Shown piece after piece: positions 1 to 5,224 of a DNA stretch of 5,224 bases (the stretch's first letter is position 1; each line of letters opens with the position of its first letter). The stretch spans positions 612 to 5,835 of the forward strand of contig PFAV01000074.1 of assembly GCA_002773545.1 (NCBI GenBank), written 5' to 3'. The translations under genes were made by a program, and so were the position numbers. The notes beneath the pieces were generated by a model that did not search any database, was not told where the DNA came from, and saw only the letters and a program-made list of their open reading frames with translations. Origin of the DNA: a bacterium (Candidatus Gribaldobacteria) CG10_big_fil_rev_8_21_14_0_10_41_12 (lineage in GTDB: Bacteria > Patescibacteriota > Minisyncoccia > Minisyncoccales > CG1-02-41-26).

Positions 1-1070
1 AGTAATTTTTTCTGTTCTTTGGTCAGTTTCTTTGGCGTTATTACCTGCAATTCTACAAATAAATCGCCTCTGCTCCAACTGCCAAAGTGCGGTATGCCTT
101 TGCCTCCAATGCGGAAGACCTTGCCTGACTGCGTGCCTTCGGGCACTTTTAAGGAAATTTTCTTGCCTTCTAATATCTCTAATTCTATTTCGCCACCTAA
201 TGCCGCCAAAGAAAAACTGATAGAATAAGTGGCCAGCAAATCATCGCCTTTTCGTTCAAAAAGCGGATGTGGTTTAATGGCTATTCTGATATAGAGATTG
301 CCCGCCTGCCCGCCTCGCTTGCCCGCTTCCCCGGCCCCATCTATCCTCAATGTTTGGCCAGTATCAACCCCAGCTGGAATCATCACTTCTATTTCTTCGG
401 TTTGGCGCAATCGTCCCTCGCCTCGACAAACATTACAGGGTTTTTCTGGTATTTTACCTTCGCCCTTGCACTCCGGGCAAACCGCGTCTTGCGAAAAGGT
501 TAATGGCCCTAATTTTCTCATTTGTTGCACCCAGCCCGTGCCTTGGCAAGAAAAACATTCTTTAATTTTGGCGTTGCCTTCCGCTCCCGCGCCACTGCAA
601 CGAGAGCATTTAGCCATTTTACTCAAAGAAACTTTTTTAGCAACATCTTTGAGCGTATCTTTCAAGTCAATCATTAATTCTACTTCTATGTCTTGACCTT
701 TGTTTTTTGGTTTTTTGCGAGAGCCACTGCCCTGGCCAAAACCAAAACCGCCGAACAAATCTTCAAAGTTTAAGCCGCTAAAATCAAACCCGCTGTTTTG
801 CCCGCCAAAAGAATTAAAGTCAAACCCGCCGCCTCCCGGCCCGCCAGCGTTACCAGCCCCCCCCTCAAAGACCCGACCAAATTGGTCGTATTGAGCGCGT
901 TTATCTTGGTTGCTTAAAACTTGGTAGGCCTCGTTGATTTCTTTGAACTTTTTTTCATCGCCGCCTTTTTTGTCGGGGTGATGTTGGTGAGCTAATTTAC
1001 GATAGGCCTGTTTAATCTCCTCTTGAGAGGCGGTTTTATTGATGCCAAGTGTTTGATAATAATCTGACAT
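1..1070 (-). CDS. dnaJ: DnaJ (Hsp40) co-chaperone, 3' end cut by the window edge
   Basis: Cytoplasmic co-chaperone that delivers unfolded proteins to DnaK and stimulates its ATPase. The reverse strand reads openly from the ATG at 1070 to base 1, giving 356 complete codons with no stop, so the C-terminus lies outside. In order: a J-domain (residues about 1-65) with the HPD motif at 31-33; a Gly/Phe-rich linker (about 66-117); the zinc-binding domain with all four CxxCxGxG repeats (cysteines 155/158, 172/175, 198/201, 212/215); then the C-terminal substrate-binding beta domains from about 225. This is a canonical type I DnaJ. Family proteins are usually about 370-380 residues, so perhaps 15-30 residues are missing. 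The start is fixed by the J-domain opening MSDYYQTLGI. It lies 6 bases after the dnaK stop, and the spacer is only T residues on the coding strand, so there is no Shine-Dalgarno; coupling to dnaK translation is likely (inference). A run of eight G on the coding strand (857-864) sits in the linker and the frame is intact across it. Confidence 0.97.
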   Translation of the reverse strand, partial: MSDYYQTLGINKTASQEEIKQAYRKLAHQHHPDKKGGDEKKFKEINEAYQVLSNQDKRAQYDQFGRVFEGGAGNAGGPGGGGFDFNSFGGQNSGFDFSGLNFEDLFGGFGFGQGSGSRKKPKNKGQDIEVELMIDLKDTLKDVAKKVSLSKMAKCSRCSGAGAEGNAKIKECFSCQGTGWVQQMRKLGPLTFSQDAVCPECKGEGKIPEKPCNVCRGEGRLRQTEEIEVMIPAGVDTGQTLRIDGAGEAGKRGGQAGNLYIRIAIKPHPLFERKGDDLLATYSISFSLAALGGEIELEILEGKKISLKVPEGTQSGKVFRIGGKGIPHFGSWSRGDLFVELQVITPKKLTKEQKKL

Positions 1071-1076
1071 AAAAAA

Positions 1077-2975
1077 TTATTTTTCTTTATACTCTCCTTC
1101 TTCTGCTTTTGGTTGCTCGTCGCTGGGCTGGTCGCCTTGCTCTGGCTGTTGGGGCGGTTGTTCGGCTTGCTTGGCTTTATACATTGCCTCGCCGATTTTT
1201 TGAATAACTTGCGACAGCTCCTCGGTTTTCTTTTTGATCTCCTCTATATTATCATCATCTTTTATTTTTTTCAATTCACTAATTTTTTGCTCGGCCTCCT
1301 CTTTGGCGTCTGGGGCGATTTTATCGCCCGCTTCTTTGATAGTTTTTTCCGAGGCGTAAATTAAATTGTCAGCCAAATTAACGGTTTCAATTAGGTCGCG
1401 CTTTTTTTTGTCTTGCTCGGCGTGAATTTCCGCGTCCTTTCTCATTTTTTCAATTTCTTCTGACGACAGCCCGGAAGCGCCTTCAATCCTAATTGATTGG
1501 GACTTACTGGTGGCTTTGTCTTTGGCTGACACATTCAAAATGCCATTGGCGTCAATATCAAATGACACTTCAATTTGCGGCACGCCTCGGGGAGCGGCTG
1601 GAATGCCATCTAAGATGAAATGACCCAAGGTTTTGTTGTCGCGCGACATTGGCCGCTCGCCTTGCAAAACCTTGATTTCCACCGAGGGCTGGCTATCGGC
1701 CGCCGTGGAGAACACCTGGGATTTGGCCGTGGGTACAGTAGTGTTTTTAGCAATTAAGACAGTGCTCACTTGGCCCAAAGTTTCAATGCCCAAGCTCAAG
1801 GGCGTTACATCAAGCAATAAAACATCTTTAATGTCGCCTTGCATAATGCCTCCTTGGATAGCCGCCCCAATAGCCACCACTTCGTCAGGGTTGATTTCTT
1901 TGTTGGGCTCTTTGTTGAATAATTTTTTAATTTCTTCCTGGATTTTGGGCATACGGGTTTGTCCGCCCACCAAGACAATCTCTTCAATGTCTGATGGCTT
2001 TAAGTTTATTTCCTGCAAAGTTTGCTTAACCAAGTCAATGGAGCGCTTGATGTCGTCGCCCACCATATCTTCTAATTTGGCCCGGCTTAATTTTAAGAGT
2101 AAATGCTTGGGGCCTGATTCGCCCGAGGTAATAAAGGGCAAGTTAACTTCAGTTTCCAAACTAGTAGACAGCTCAATCTTGGCCTTCTCGGCCGCTTCTT
2201 TAATTCTCTGCAAGGCCAAAGTGTCTTTAGACAGGTCAACGCCTTGCTCTTTTTTGAATTCAGCCACCACCCACTGCATTATTTTTTGGTCAAAATCATC
2301 TCCCCCTAAATGAGTATCCCCGCCGGTGGCCTTAACCTCCACCGTGTCTTGAGAAACATCTAAAATAGAAATGTCAAAAGTGCCTCCGCCAAAATCATAA
2401 ACCACAATTTGCTGGTTTTTCTTTTTGTCTAAGCCATAAGCCAAGGCGGCGGCGGTTGGTTCGTTAATCACTCGCAGAACTTTTAGGCCGGCAATTTCGC
2501 CCGCTACCTTGGTGGCTTTGCGTTGGGAGTCGTCAAAATAAGCCGGGCAGGTAATTATGGCTTCGGTAATTGGTTCGCCCAGTTTGTCTTCGGCGTCTTG
2601 TTTTAACTTTTGCAAAATCATAGCGGAAATTTCTTGGGGAGTGTGCCACTTGTCGCCTATCTTTACTTCTATTCCCCCGCCCTCGCTTTTTTCTCGCAGT
2701 TCATAGGATAAAAGCGCTTTGTCTTTGCGTACTTCTTCATCGTTAAAATTACGCCCAATCAGCCGCTTGATAGAGAAAATAGTATTTTGCGGGTTGGTGA
2801 TGGCTTGCCTTTTGGCAATTACGCCCACCAAGCGTTCGTTGTTTTTGGTTAAAGCCACGATGGAAGGCGTGGTGCGGCCGCCCTCTTTATTTTCAATGAT
2901 GCGAGCCGAGCCGGCTTCCACAATGGCCATAGCTGAATTAGTTGTGCCCAGGTCAATACCTAAAATTTTTGACAT
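1077..2975 (-). CDS. dnaK: DnaK (Hsp70) molecular chaperone
   Basis: ATP-driven cytoplasmic chaperone that binds exposed hydrophobic segments, working with DnaJ and GrpE encoded on either side. It has 632 residues, normal family length. The nucleotide-binding domain (about 1-383) shows phosphate motif 1 (IDLGTTNS, 7-14), K70 in SIKRLIGR, phosphate motif 2 ([11 protein letters not shown], 193-203, with T199 as in E. coli), VGGQTRMP (336-343) and the adenosine motif GAAIQGG (370-376). The interdomain linker [16 protein letters not shown] is at 384-399, followed by the beta substrate-binding domain to about 500 and a helical lid. A GPKH segment near 288-291 and a full subdomain IB (about 80-115) resemble the E. 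coli type rather than the shortened Firmicutes type. The tail (about 604-632) is Gln/Pro/Glu-rich and ends EYKEK. The start follows grpE after 17 A/T-rich bases with no Shine-Dalgarno. The stop is TAA. Expected to be co-transcribed from the CIRCE promoter upstream of the HNH gene. Confidence 0.98.
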   Translation of the reverse strand: MSKILGIDLGTTNSAMAIVEAGSARIIENKEGGRTTPSIVALTKNNERLVGVIAKRQAITNPQNTIFSIKRLIGRNFNDEEVRKDKALLSYELREKSEGGGIEVKIGDKWHTPQEISAMILQKLKQDAEDKLGEPITEAIITCPAYFDDSQRKATKVAGEIAGLKVLRVINEPTAAALAYGLDKKKNQQIVVYDFGGGTFDISILDVSQDTVEVKATGGDTHLGGDDFDQKIMQWVVAEFKKEQGVDLSKDTLALQRIKEAAEKAKIELSTSLETEVNLPFITSGESGPKHLLLKLSRAKLEDMVGDDIKRSIDLVKQTLQEINLKPSDIEEIVLVGGQTRMPKIQEEIKKLFNKEPNKEINPDEVVAIGAAIQGGIMQGDIKDVLLLDVTPLSLGIETLGQVSTVLIAKNTTVPTAKSQVFSTAADSQPSVEIKVLQGERPMSRDNKTLGHFILDGIPAAPRGVPQIEVSFDIDANGILNVSAKDKATSKSQSIRIEGASGLSSEEIEKMRKDAEIHAEQDKKKRDLIETVNLADNLIYASEKTIKEAGDKIAPDAKEEAEQKISELKKIKDDDNIEEIKKKTEELSQVIQKIGEAMYKAKQAEQPPQQPEQGDQPSDEQPKAEEGEYKEK

Positions 2976-2992
2976 AGTTTTTTTATTTATTA

Positions 2993-3472
2993 TTATTTTA
3001 TTATTTTAACTTTTACTGCTCTTAACAACTCTCCATTTAACAGATAGCCCTTTTGTATCACCTCCGCCACTGTGCCCGACTCCCCTTCTCCTCCAACCTC
3101 TTCTATGGCTTCGTGAAACTCCGGGTTAAATTTTTCGCCCAAGGCCTTAATTTCTGCGAGGCCTTGTTTTTTTAGTTCTTCTAAAAATTTAGAGTTAGCC
3201 AGGAAAATGCCTTTGAGCCAATCCTCATTTTGCAAATTTTCAGGAATATGATTTTGCGCGCGCTCTAAGTCGTCGCAAAATTCGCAAATCTTCAAAAGCC
3301 AATCCTGGTCAATTTGTTTTTTCAGCCAGGTAATCCTTTCACTTTCGTTTTTCTTGTAGTTGGCCAAATCAGCCACGGCGCGTTGCCAACCAGCCAGATA
3401 ATCGTCGCGAAGTTGTTCGCATTTTTTTTGTTCATCGGTATTTTGTTCTTCTATATTATTTTCTAAATCCAT
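2993..3472 (-). CDS. grpE: GrpE nucleotide exchange factor for DnaK
   Basis: GrpE dimers release ADP from DnaK and reset the chaperone cycle, in the cytoplasm. The 159-residue product has the family layout: an acidic variable N-terminus, a long coiled-coil helix (about 15-75) containing [11 protein letters not shown] (31-41), and a C-terminal beta-wing domain (about 110-159). The wing carries the usual signature FNPEFHEAI (115-123), GTV (133-135), QKGY (140-143) and LLRAVKVKI near the end. The length is slightly short, as in many minimal genomes. It has two cysteines, C63 and C66 (ICEFC), where many homologues read ILPVL, so the usual proline is E64 here. It starts 10 bases after the HNH gene stop and ends 17 bases before dnaK, clearly one operon. 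The start is preceded by ATAAAATTAT without a Shine-Dalgarno. Identification is secure from both motifs and neighbours. Confidence 0.96.
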   Translation of the reverse strand: MDLENNIEEQNTDEQKKCEQLRDDYLAGWQRAVADLANYKKNESERITWLKKQIDQDWLLKICEFCDDLERAQNHIPENLQNEDWLKGIFLANSKFLEELKKQGLAEIKALGEKFNPEFHEAIEEVGGEGESGTVAEVIQKGYLLNGELLRAVKVKIIK

Positions 3473-3482
3473 ATAATTTTAT

Positions 3483-3947
3483 TTAGCCTATCTTAAACTT
3501 TTTTTCGCAAAAAGGGCATTTAATAGCCGAGCAGTCGTTGGGTTCGCCTAAAACAACCAGCTCTAAATTTTTTATTGAATTGTCGTCTTTAAGCTTGTTT
3601 TTATGGCGCACTGTTTCATTGGGTTTTAGCTCCCTGCCCAAGAATTGTTCCATAATCAAGCGGTGTTCGGGCAAATAACCTTTTTTATTGGCGGTAGGGT
3701 GCTCGGGCAGAAAAACCATAATATAGCCGCTTTGGCTGTCTTTATACTTGCCTCCTTTCCAATAGGGATTGTTGGGGCCGCTTCTATCGGCCTCGTAAGG
3801 TCGGACTTTCCTGATTTCAAAACGAGCCGCCCAACGCGAAATGGTGGTAATGTTCACCCCGCAGTTCAGGGCTATTTCTGAAATGGTTAGCTCTTCGGTG
3901 AGGTATTTTTTGCAAAGCCAATTTTTATTTTGGTAATTTTTTTCCAT
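3483..3947 (-). CDS. HNH-family protein with N-terminal helix-turn-helix, first gene of the chaperone operon
   Basis: A 154-residue protein. Residues about 8-45 look like a helix-turn-helix (LTISEIALNCGVNITTISRW), as in HNH proteins with an N-terminal resolvase-like HTH. Residues about 57-64 (GPNNPYWK) and 72-131 match the HNH nuclease fold widespread in phages and small bacterial genomes: an EHRLIME segment (H95), the beta-hairpin histidine in ETVRHKN (H115), and DDNSIKNLEL with N123 and N127. Many relatives have HH or DH where this has R114-H115, so the metal-ligand position may be lost. A single C144-PF-C147 knuckle lies near the end; a full zinc ribbon would need a second pair, which is absent. 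The gene is the first behind the CIRCE/sigma70 promoter, in the slot where hrcA is usual, and ends 10 bases before grpE. The ATG at 3947 is chosen because an in-frame TGA lies just upstream (3951-3953). Function is unknown: homing-type nuclease, domesticated DNA-binding regulator, or passenger. The family call is good and the role is open. Confidence 0.85.
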   Translation of the reverse strand: MEKNYQNKNWLCKKYLTEELTISEIALNCGVNITTISRWAARFEIRKVRPYEADRSGPNNPYWKGGKYKDSQSGYIMVFLPEHPTANKKGYLPEHRLIMEQFLGRELKPNETVRHKNKLKDDNSIKNLELVVLGEPNDCSAIKCPFCEKKFKIG

Positions 3948-3968
3948 CTCTCACAGTTATTATAATCC

Positions 3969-3996
3969 ATTATAATAAATTAGCACTCAATGTCAA
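3969..3996 (-). promoter_or_regulatory. sigma70-type promoter of the HNH-grpE-dnaK-dnaJ operon
   Basis: On the minus strand there is a perfect -35 box TTGACA (3991-3996) and a perfect -10 box TATAAT (3969-3974), separated by 16 bases. The predicted start point is near 3962, leaving a leader of only about 15 bases before the ATG at 3947. A second TATAAT lies at 3959-3964 but is 26 bases from the -35 box, too far to pair with it. The CIRCE-like repeat overlaps the -35 box and most of the spacer, so a bound repressor should block RNA polymerase. Confidence 0.85.
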
Positions 3997-4007
3997 GGGT
4001 GCTAATT
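3978..4007. promoter_or_regulatory. CIRCE-type inverted repeat (predicted HrcA operator)
   Basis: The plus strand shows TTAGCACTC (3980-3988), eight bases, then GGGTGCTAA (3997-4005). The CIRCE consensus is TTAGCACTC-N9-GAGTGCTAA, so one arm base differs and the spacer is one base short. The perfect arms extend outward to 9 bases each (AATTAGCAC at 3978-3986 and GTGCTAATT at 3999-4007). The position over the promoter of a grpE-dnaK-dnaJ operon makes the identification strong. HrcA is the known repressor of this element; it inactivates on heat shock and depends on GroEL in well-studied species. No hrcA gene is visible in the window. Confidence 0.88.
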
Positions 4008-4054
4008 GCCTCAAGGATATCCACAGCCCAAAATTATTTTTTAATAGGTTGATG

Positions 4055-4063
4055 TGTTAAAAT
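4055..4063 (+). promoter_or_regulatory. possible extended -10 promoter element for the corA-like gene
   Basis: TGTTAAAAT (TG, one base, TAAAAT) resembles an extended -10 element. The predicted start point would be close to 4069-4070, which would make the transcript leaderless or nearly so. No good -35 box is seen at the expected distance, which is compatible with extended -10 promoters but weakens the call. It does not overlap the CIRCE repeat about 50 bases upstream. Confidence 0.35.
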
Positions 4064-4069
4064 AAAAGA

Positions 4070-4984
4070 ATGTTAAATACCATTAAGGCCAGAAATATTA
4101 CTTGGGTTGATATCAAAGAACCAAATGAAAAGGACTTGCAGTGGTTAAAAGATAATTTTAGCTTGCATCCTTTGGTTTTGAAAGAACTCCCCCCCCAACT
4201 TGATTATCCCAAAATAGAACAATTCGGGCGCTATCTATTTTTGGTGCTTTTTTATCCTTTTTATGACAGCCGCAGTTTTCGCACCATACCCATTGAGCTT
4301 GACATAGTGGTTTCTAAAAATTATATCATTACCAATCATTATAAAGACATTGTTCCCTTGAAAGCTATTTTTGACAAGTGCAATCTTTATGAAAATATTA
4401 GGGAAGAATACACGCAAAAAGGCGCCCACAGCTTGCTTTACCGCATTGTTAATGAAATTTTATCAGCCAGCTTCCCCAAATTAAGCCATATTAAACAAAA
4501 TGTTGACGAAATTGAAGCGGCCATTTACGCGGAGCAATATAAAGAAAGCGTGCAAAAAATTTCTTTGGTCAGACGAGATATTATCGGCTTTCAGAGAATT
4601 GTTGAGCCCCAAGGCCTGGTTTTAAGAGGTTTGATTGAAAAAAGCGAGTCATTTTTTGACGAGGATATTGCTCCTTATTTTCGTTCCCTGCTCAATACCC
4701 ATAATCAAATAAGCACTATTTTATCAACCCAAAGCAAGATATTGGACGCTTTGGACACCACCAATCAATCATTGATTAACACTCGCACCAACTCTACTAT
4801 GAAAGCGCTCACTATGTTTTTGGTCTTATTGTATCCATTTTCGCTTTTTGCGGATATTTTTAGTATGAACGGCCAGTTTTTACAATGGACAGCCAAGCCC
4901 CATGATTTTTGGCTTGTTTACGGCCTAATGTTTGTCGGATTTTTTGGCCTCTTATTAATGCTGAAAAAGAAAAAGTGGCTGTAA
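4070..4984 (+). CDS. corA: CorA-family divalent metal ion transporter with an altered GMN motif
   Basis: A 304-residue membrane protein of the CorA (2-TM-GxN) family. Members form pentameric channels for Mg2+ or related divalent ions in the cytoplasmic membrane. A soluble N-terminal alpha/beta domain (about 1-120) is followed by a long stalk helix region (about 130-240). Two membrane segments follow, about 245-264 and 278-298, and the short basic tail KKKKWL is typical of the family. The signature after the first segment is normally YGMN; here it reads FSMN (264-267), keeping Met and Asn but replacing the key Gly. A proline (P256) sits in the first segment, as in relatives. The ATG at 4070 gives a normal N-terminus with the common opening ITWVDIKEP (10-18). 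No Shine-Dalgarno is visible. It diverges from the chaperone operon and converges on the FtsQ-like fragment, with a palindrome between them. A run of eight C (4189-4196) encodes L-P-P with the frame intact. The family is sure; the ion specificity is not. Confidence 0.9.
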   Translation: MLNTIKARNITWVDIKEPNEKDLQWLKDNFSLHPLVLKELPPQLDYPKIEQFGRYLFLVLFYPFYDSRSFRTIPIELDIVVSKNYIITNHYKDIVPLKAIFDKCNLYENIREEYTQKGAHSLLYRIVNEILSASFPKLSHIKQNVDEIEAAIYAEQYKESVQKISLVRRDIIGFQRIVEPQGLVLRGLIEKSESFFDEDIAPYFRSLLNTHNQISTILSTQSKILDALDTTNQSLINTRTNSTMKALTMFLVLLYPFSLFADIFSMNGQFLQWTAKPHDFWLVYGLMFVGFFGLLLMLKKKKWL

Positions 4985-4991
4985 AATTAAA

Positions 4992-5027
4992 TGCAACAAG
5001 TATGAACGATCGTTCTTGTTTGTTGCA
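4992..5027. terminator. long palindrome between convergent genes, probable bidirectional terminator
   Basis: An 18-base arm pairs around the centre 5009/5010: the inner GAACGATCGTTC (5004-5015) is a perfect palindrome and the outer TGCAACAA/TTGTTGCA (4992-4999, 5020-5027) pairs fully. Between them are one T-T mismatch and two G-U wobbles. A folded RNA would open a loop of about four bases. It starts 8 bases after the corA stop and ends 6 bases before the stop of the minus-strand FtsQ-like fragment. The minus-strand transcript has TTTAATTTT after the stem, and the plus-strand one has the T-rich ATATTGTTATTT. Neither is a perfect U tract, hence moderate confidence. Confidence 0.6.
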
Positions 5028-5033
5028 ATATTG

Positions 5034-5224
5034 TTATTTATAAAACGCGCGGGAAAACCTTAGGTCAATGTATTGGAGATTTTTTCTTTTTTCTGGGGGC
5101 AGAGTTCTTTCTATTAAAAGGCCTAAGTTTGTTAGGATGGGTTCAATATCGCTTGTTAAATTAAAATAGGCCTTCCAACCCTCTTGTGCCTACGGCAATA
5201 ATTTTTTTATTAACACTTCAATAA
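5034..5224 (-). pseudogene. C-terminal fragment of an FtsQ/DivIB-like cell-division protein, reading frame interrupted
   Basis: The minus strand reads openly for 51 codons from 5189 to a TAA at 5034-5036. The product opens AQEGWKAYFNLTSDI and ends QYIDLRFSRAFYK. The EGWK-YFNL stretch and the ending YIDLRF resemble the C-terminal ends of FtsQ proteins, especially in Patescibacteria. FtsQ is a single-pass membrane protein that links early and late divisome components. Immediately upstream in this frame is a TAG (5190-5192). Beyond it the same frame continues as IEVLIKKLLP to the window edge. The neighbouring frame reads KIIAVGT just before the EGW segment, which would join well by a one-base indel near 5182-5187, but that frame has a TGA at 5218-5220. 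So the gene is either damaged, or the sequence carries an error in this stretch, which includes a run of seven T at 5202-5208. The N-terminal part lies outside the window. The family assignment rests on memory of the motif. Confidence 0.5.

Noticed and set aside
19..894. Several plus-strand open frames of 60-130 codons
   Set aside because: They are antisense to the clearly coding dnaJ and are low-complexity, Pro/Cys-rich shadows of its Gly-rich and zinc-finger regions.
1633..2313. 226-codon plus-strand open frame
   Set aside because: It lies wholly antisense to dnaK, which has every Hsp70 motif; the translation resembles no family and is a shadow of dnaK codon use.
2719..3009. 96-codon plus-strand open frame over the grpE-dnaK junction
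   Set aside because: It is antisense to the N-terminal part of dnaK, with no start signal or recognisable domain.
4015..4022. GGATATCC palindrome in the divergent control region
   Set aside because: Short eight-base palindrome without a partner or known regulator; probably chance.
4017..4025. ATATCCACA, one base from the DnaA box TTATCCACA
   Set aside because: A single 8/9 match with no cluster, AT-rich unwinding region or dnaA/dnaN neighbours; expected by chance.
5190..5220. Recoded stop codons (alternative genetic code) as the explanation for the FtsQ-like interruption
   Set aside because: The other genes read normally with GGN glycines and end in TAA, and the interruption in the best frame is TAG, not the UGA recoded as Gly in Gracilibacteria and Absconditabacteria. 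A lesion or error is simpler.
1..5224. CRISPR array, tRNA, rRNA or insertion sequence
   Set aside because: No spaced direct repeats, cloverleaf, rRNA segments or transposase with terminal repeats were seen; the HNH gene has no visible flanking repeats marking an insertion.

Overview
This AT-rich window holds a heat-shock chaperone operon on the minus strand. Transcribed from right to left, it reads HNH-family gene, grpE, dnaK, dnaJ, with dnaJ cut by the left edge of the window. A divergent CorA-type transporter gene lies on the plus strand to the right. A damaged minus-strand C-terminal fragment at the right edge looks like the end of an FtsQ/DivIB-type cell-division protein. The likely source is an uncultivated bacterium of the Patescibacteria (Candidate Phyla Radiation, possibly Parcubacteria-like). 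That placement is inferred from protein flavour (the GrpE, CorA and FtsQ-tail sequences), compact lysine-rich genes, very short intergenic gaps, all visible stop codons being TAA, and no recognisable Shine-Dalgarno sequences. No marker gene in the window proves it.

Layout: 1-1070 (-) dnaJ, 3' end missing; 1077-2975 (-) dnaK; 2993-3472 (-) grpE; 3483-3947 (-) a small protein with a helix-turn-helix and an HNH nuclease domain; 3948-4069 a divergent control region; 4070-4984 (+) corA-like; 4992-5027 a long palindrome between convergent genes, probably a bidirectional terminator; 5034-5224 (-) the interrupted FtsQ-like tail. No stretch over 300 bases lacks a gene.

The control region is the best-defined regulatory feature. 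On the minus strand it has a consensus sigma70-type promoter (TTGACA, 16 bases, TATAAT). A CIRCE-type inverted repeat, the operator of the repressor HrcA, is wrapped around the -35 box. In many bacteria the first gene behind CIRCE is hrcA itself (hrcA-grpE-dnaK-dnaJ). Here that position is taken by the HTH-HNH gene, only 10 bases from grpE. An HNH-family protein would therefore be made with the chaperones under the predicted heat-shock control, and hrcA, if present, must lie elsewhere.

DnaK (ATPase chaperone), GrpE (nucleotide exchange factor) and DnaJ (J-domain co-chaperone) form the complete Hsp70 cycle, and all three appear functional from their motifs. CorA is probably independent of that cycle and merely divergent. 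It carries an altered GMN signature. The most interesting points are the HNH gene in the hrcA slot, the one-base-short CIRCE with the -35 box in its loop, the lack of Shine-Dalgarno signals, and the lesion in the FtsQ-like fragment.
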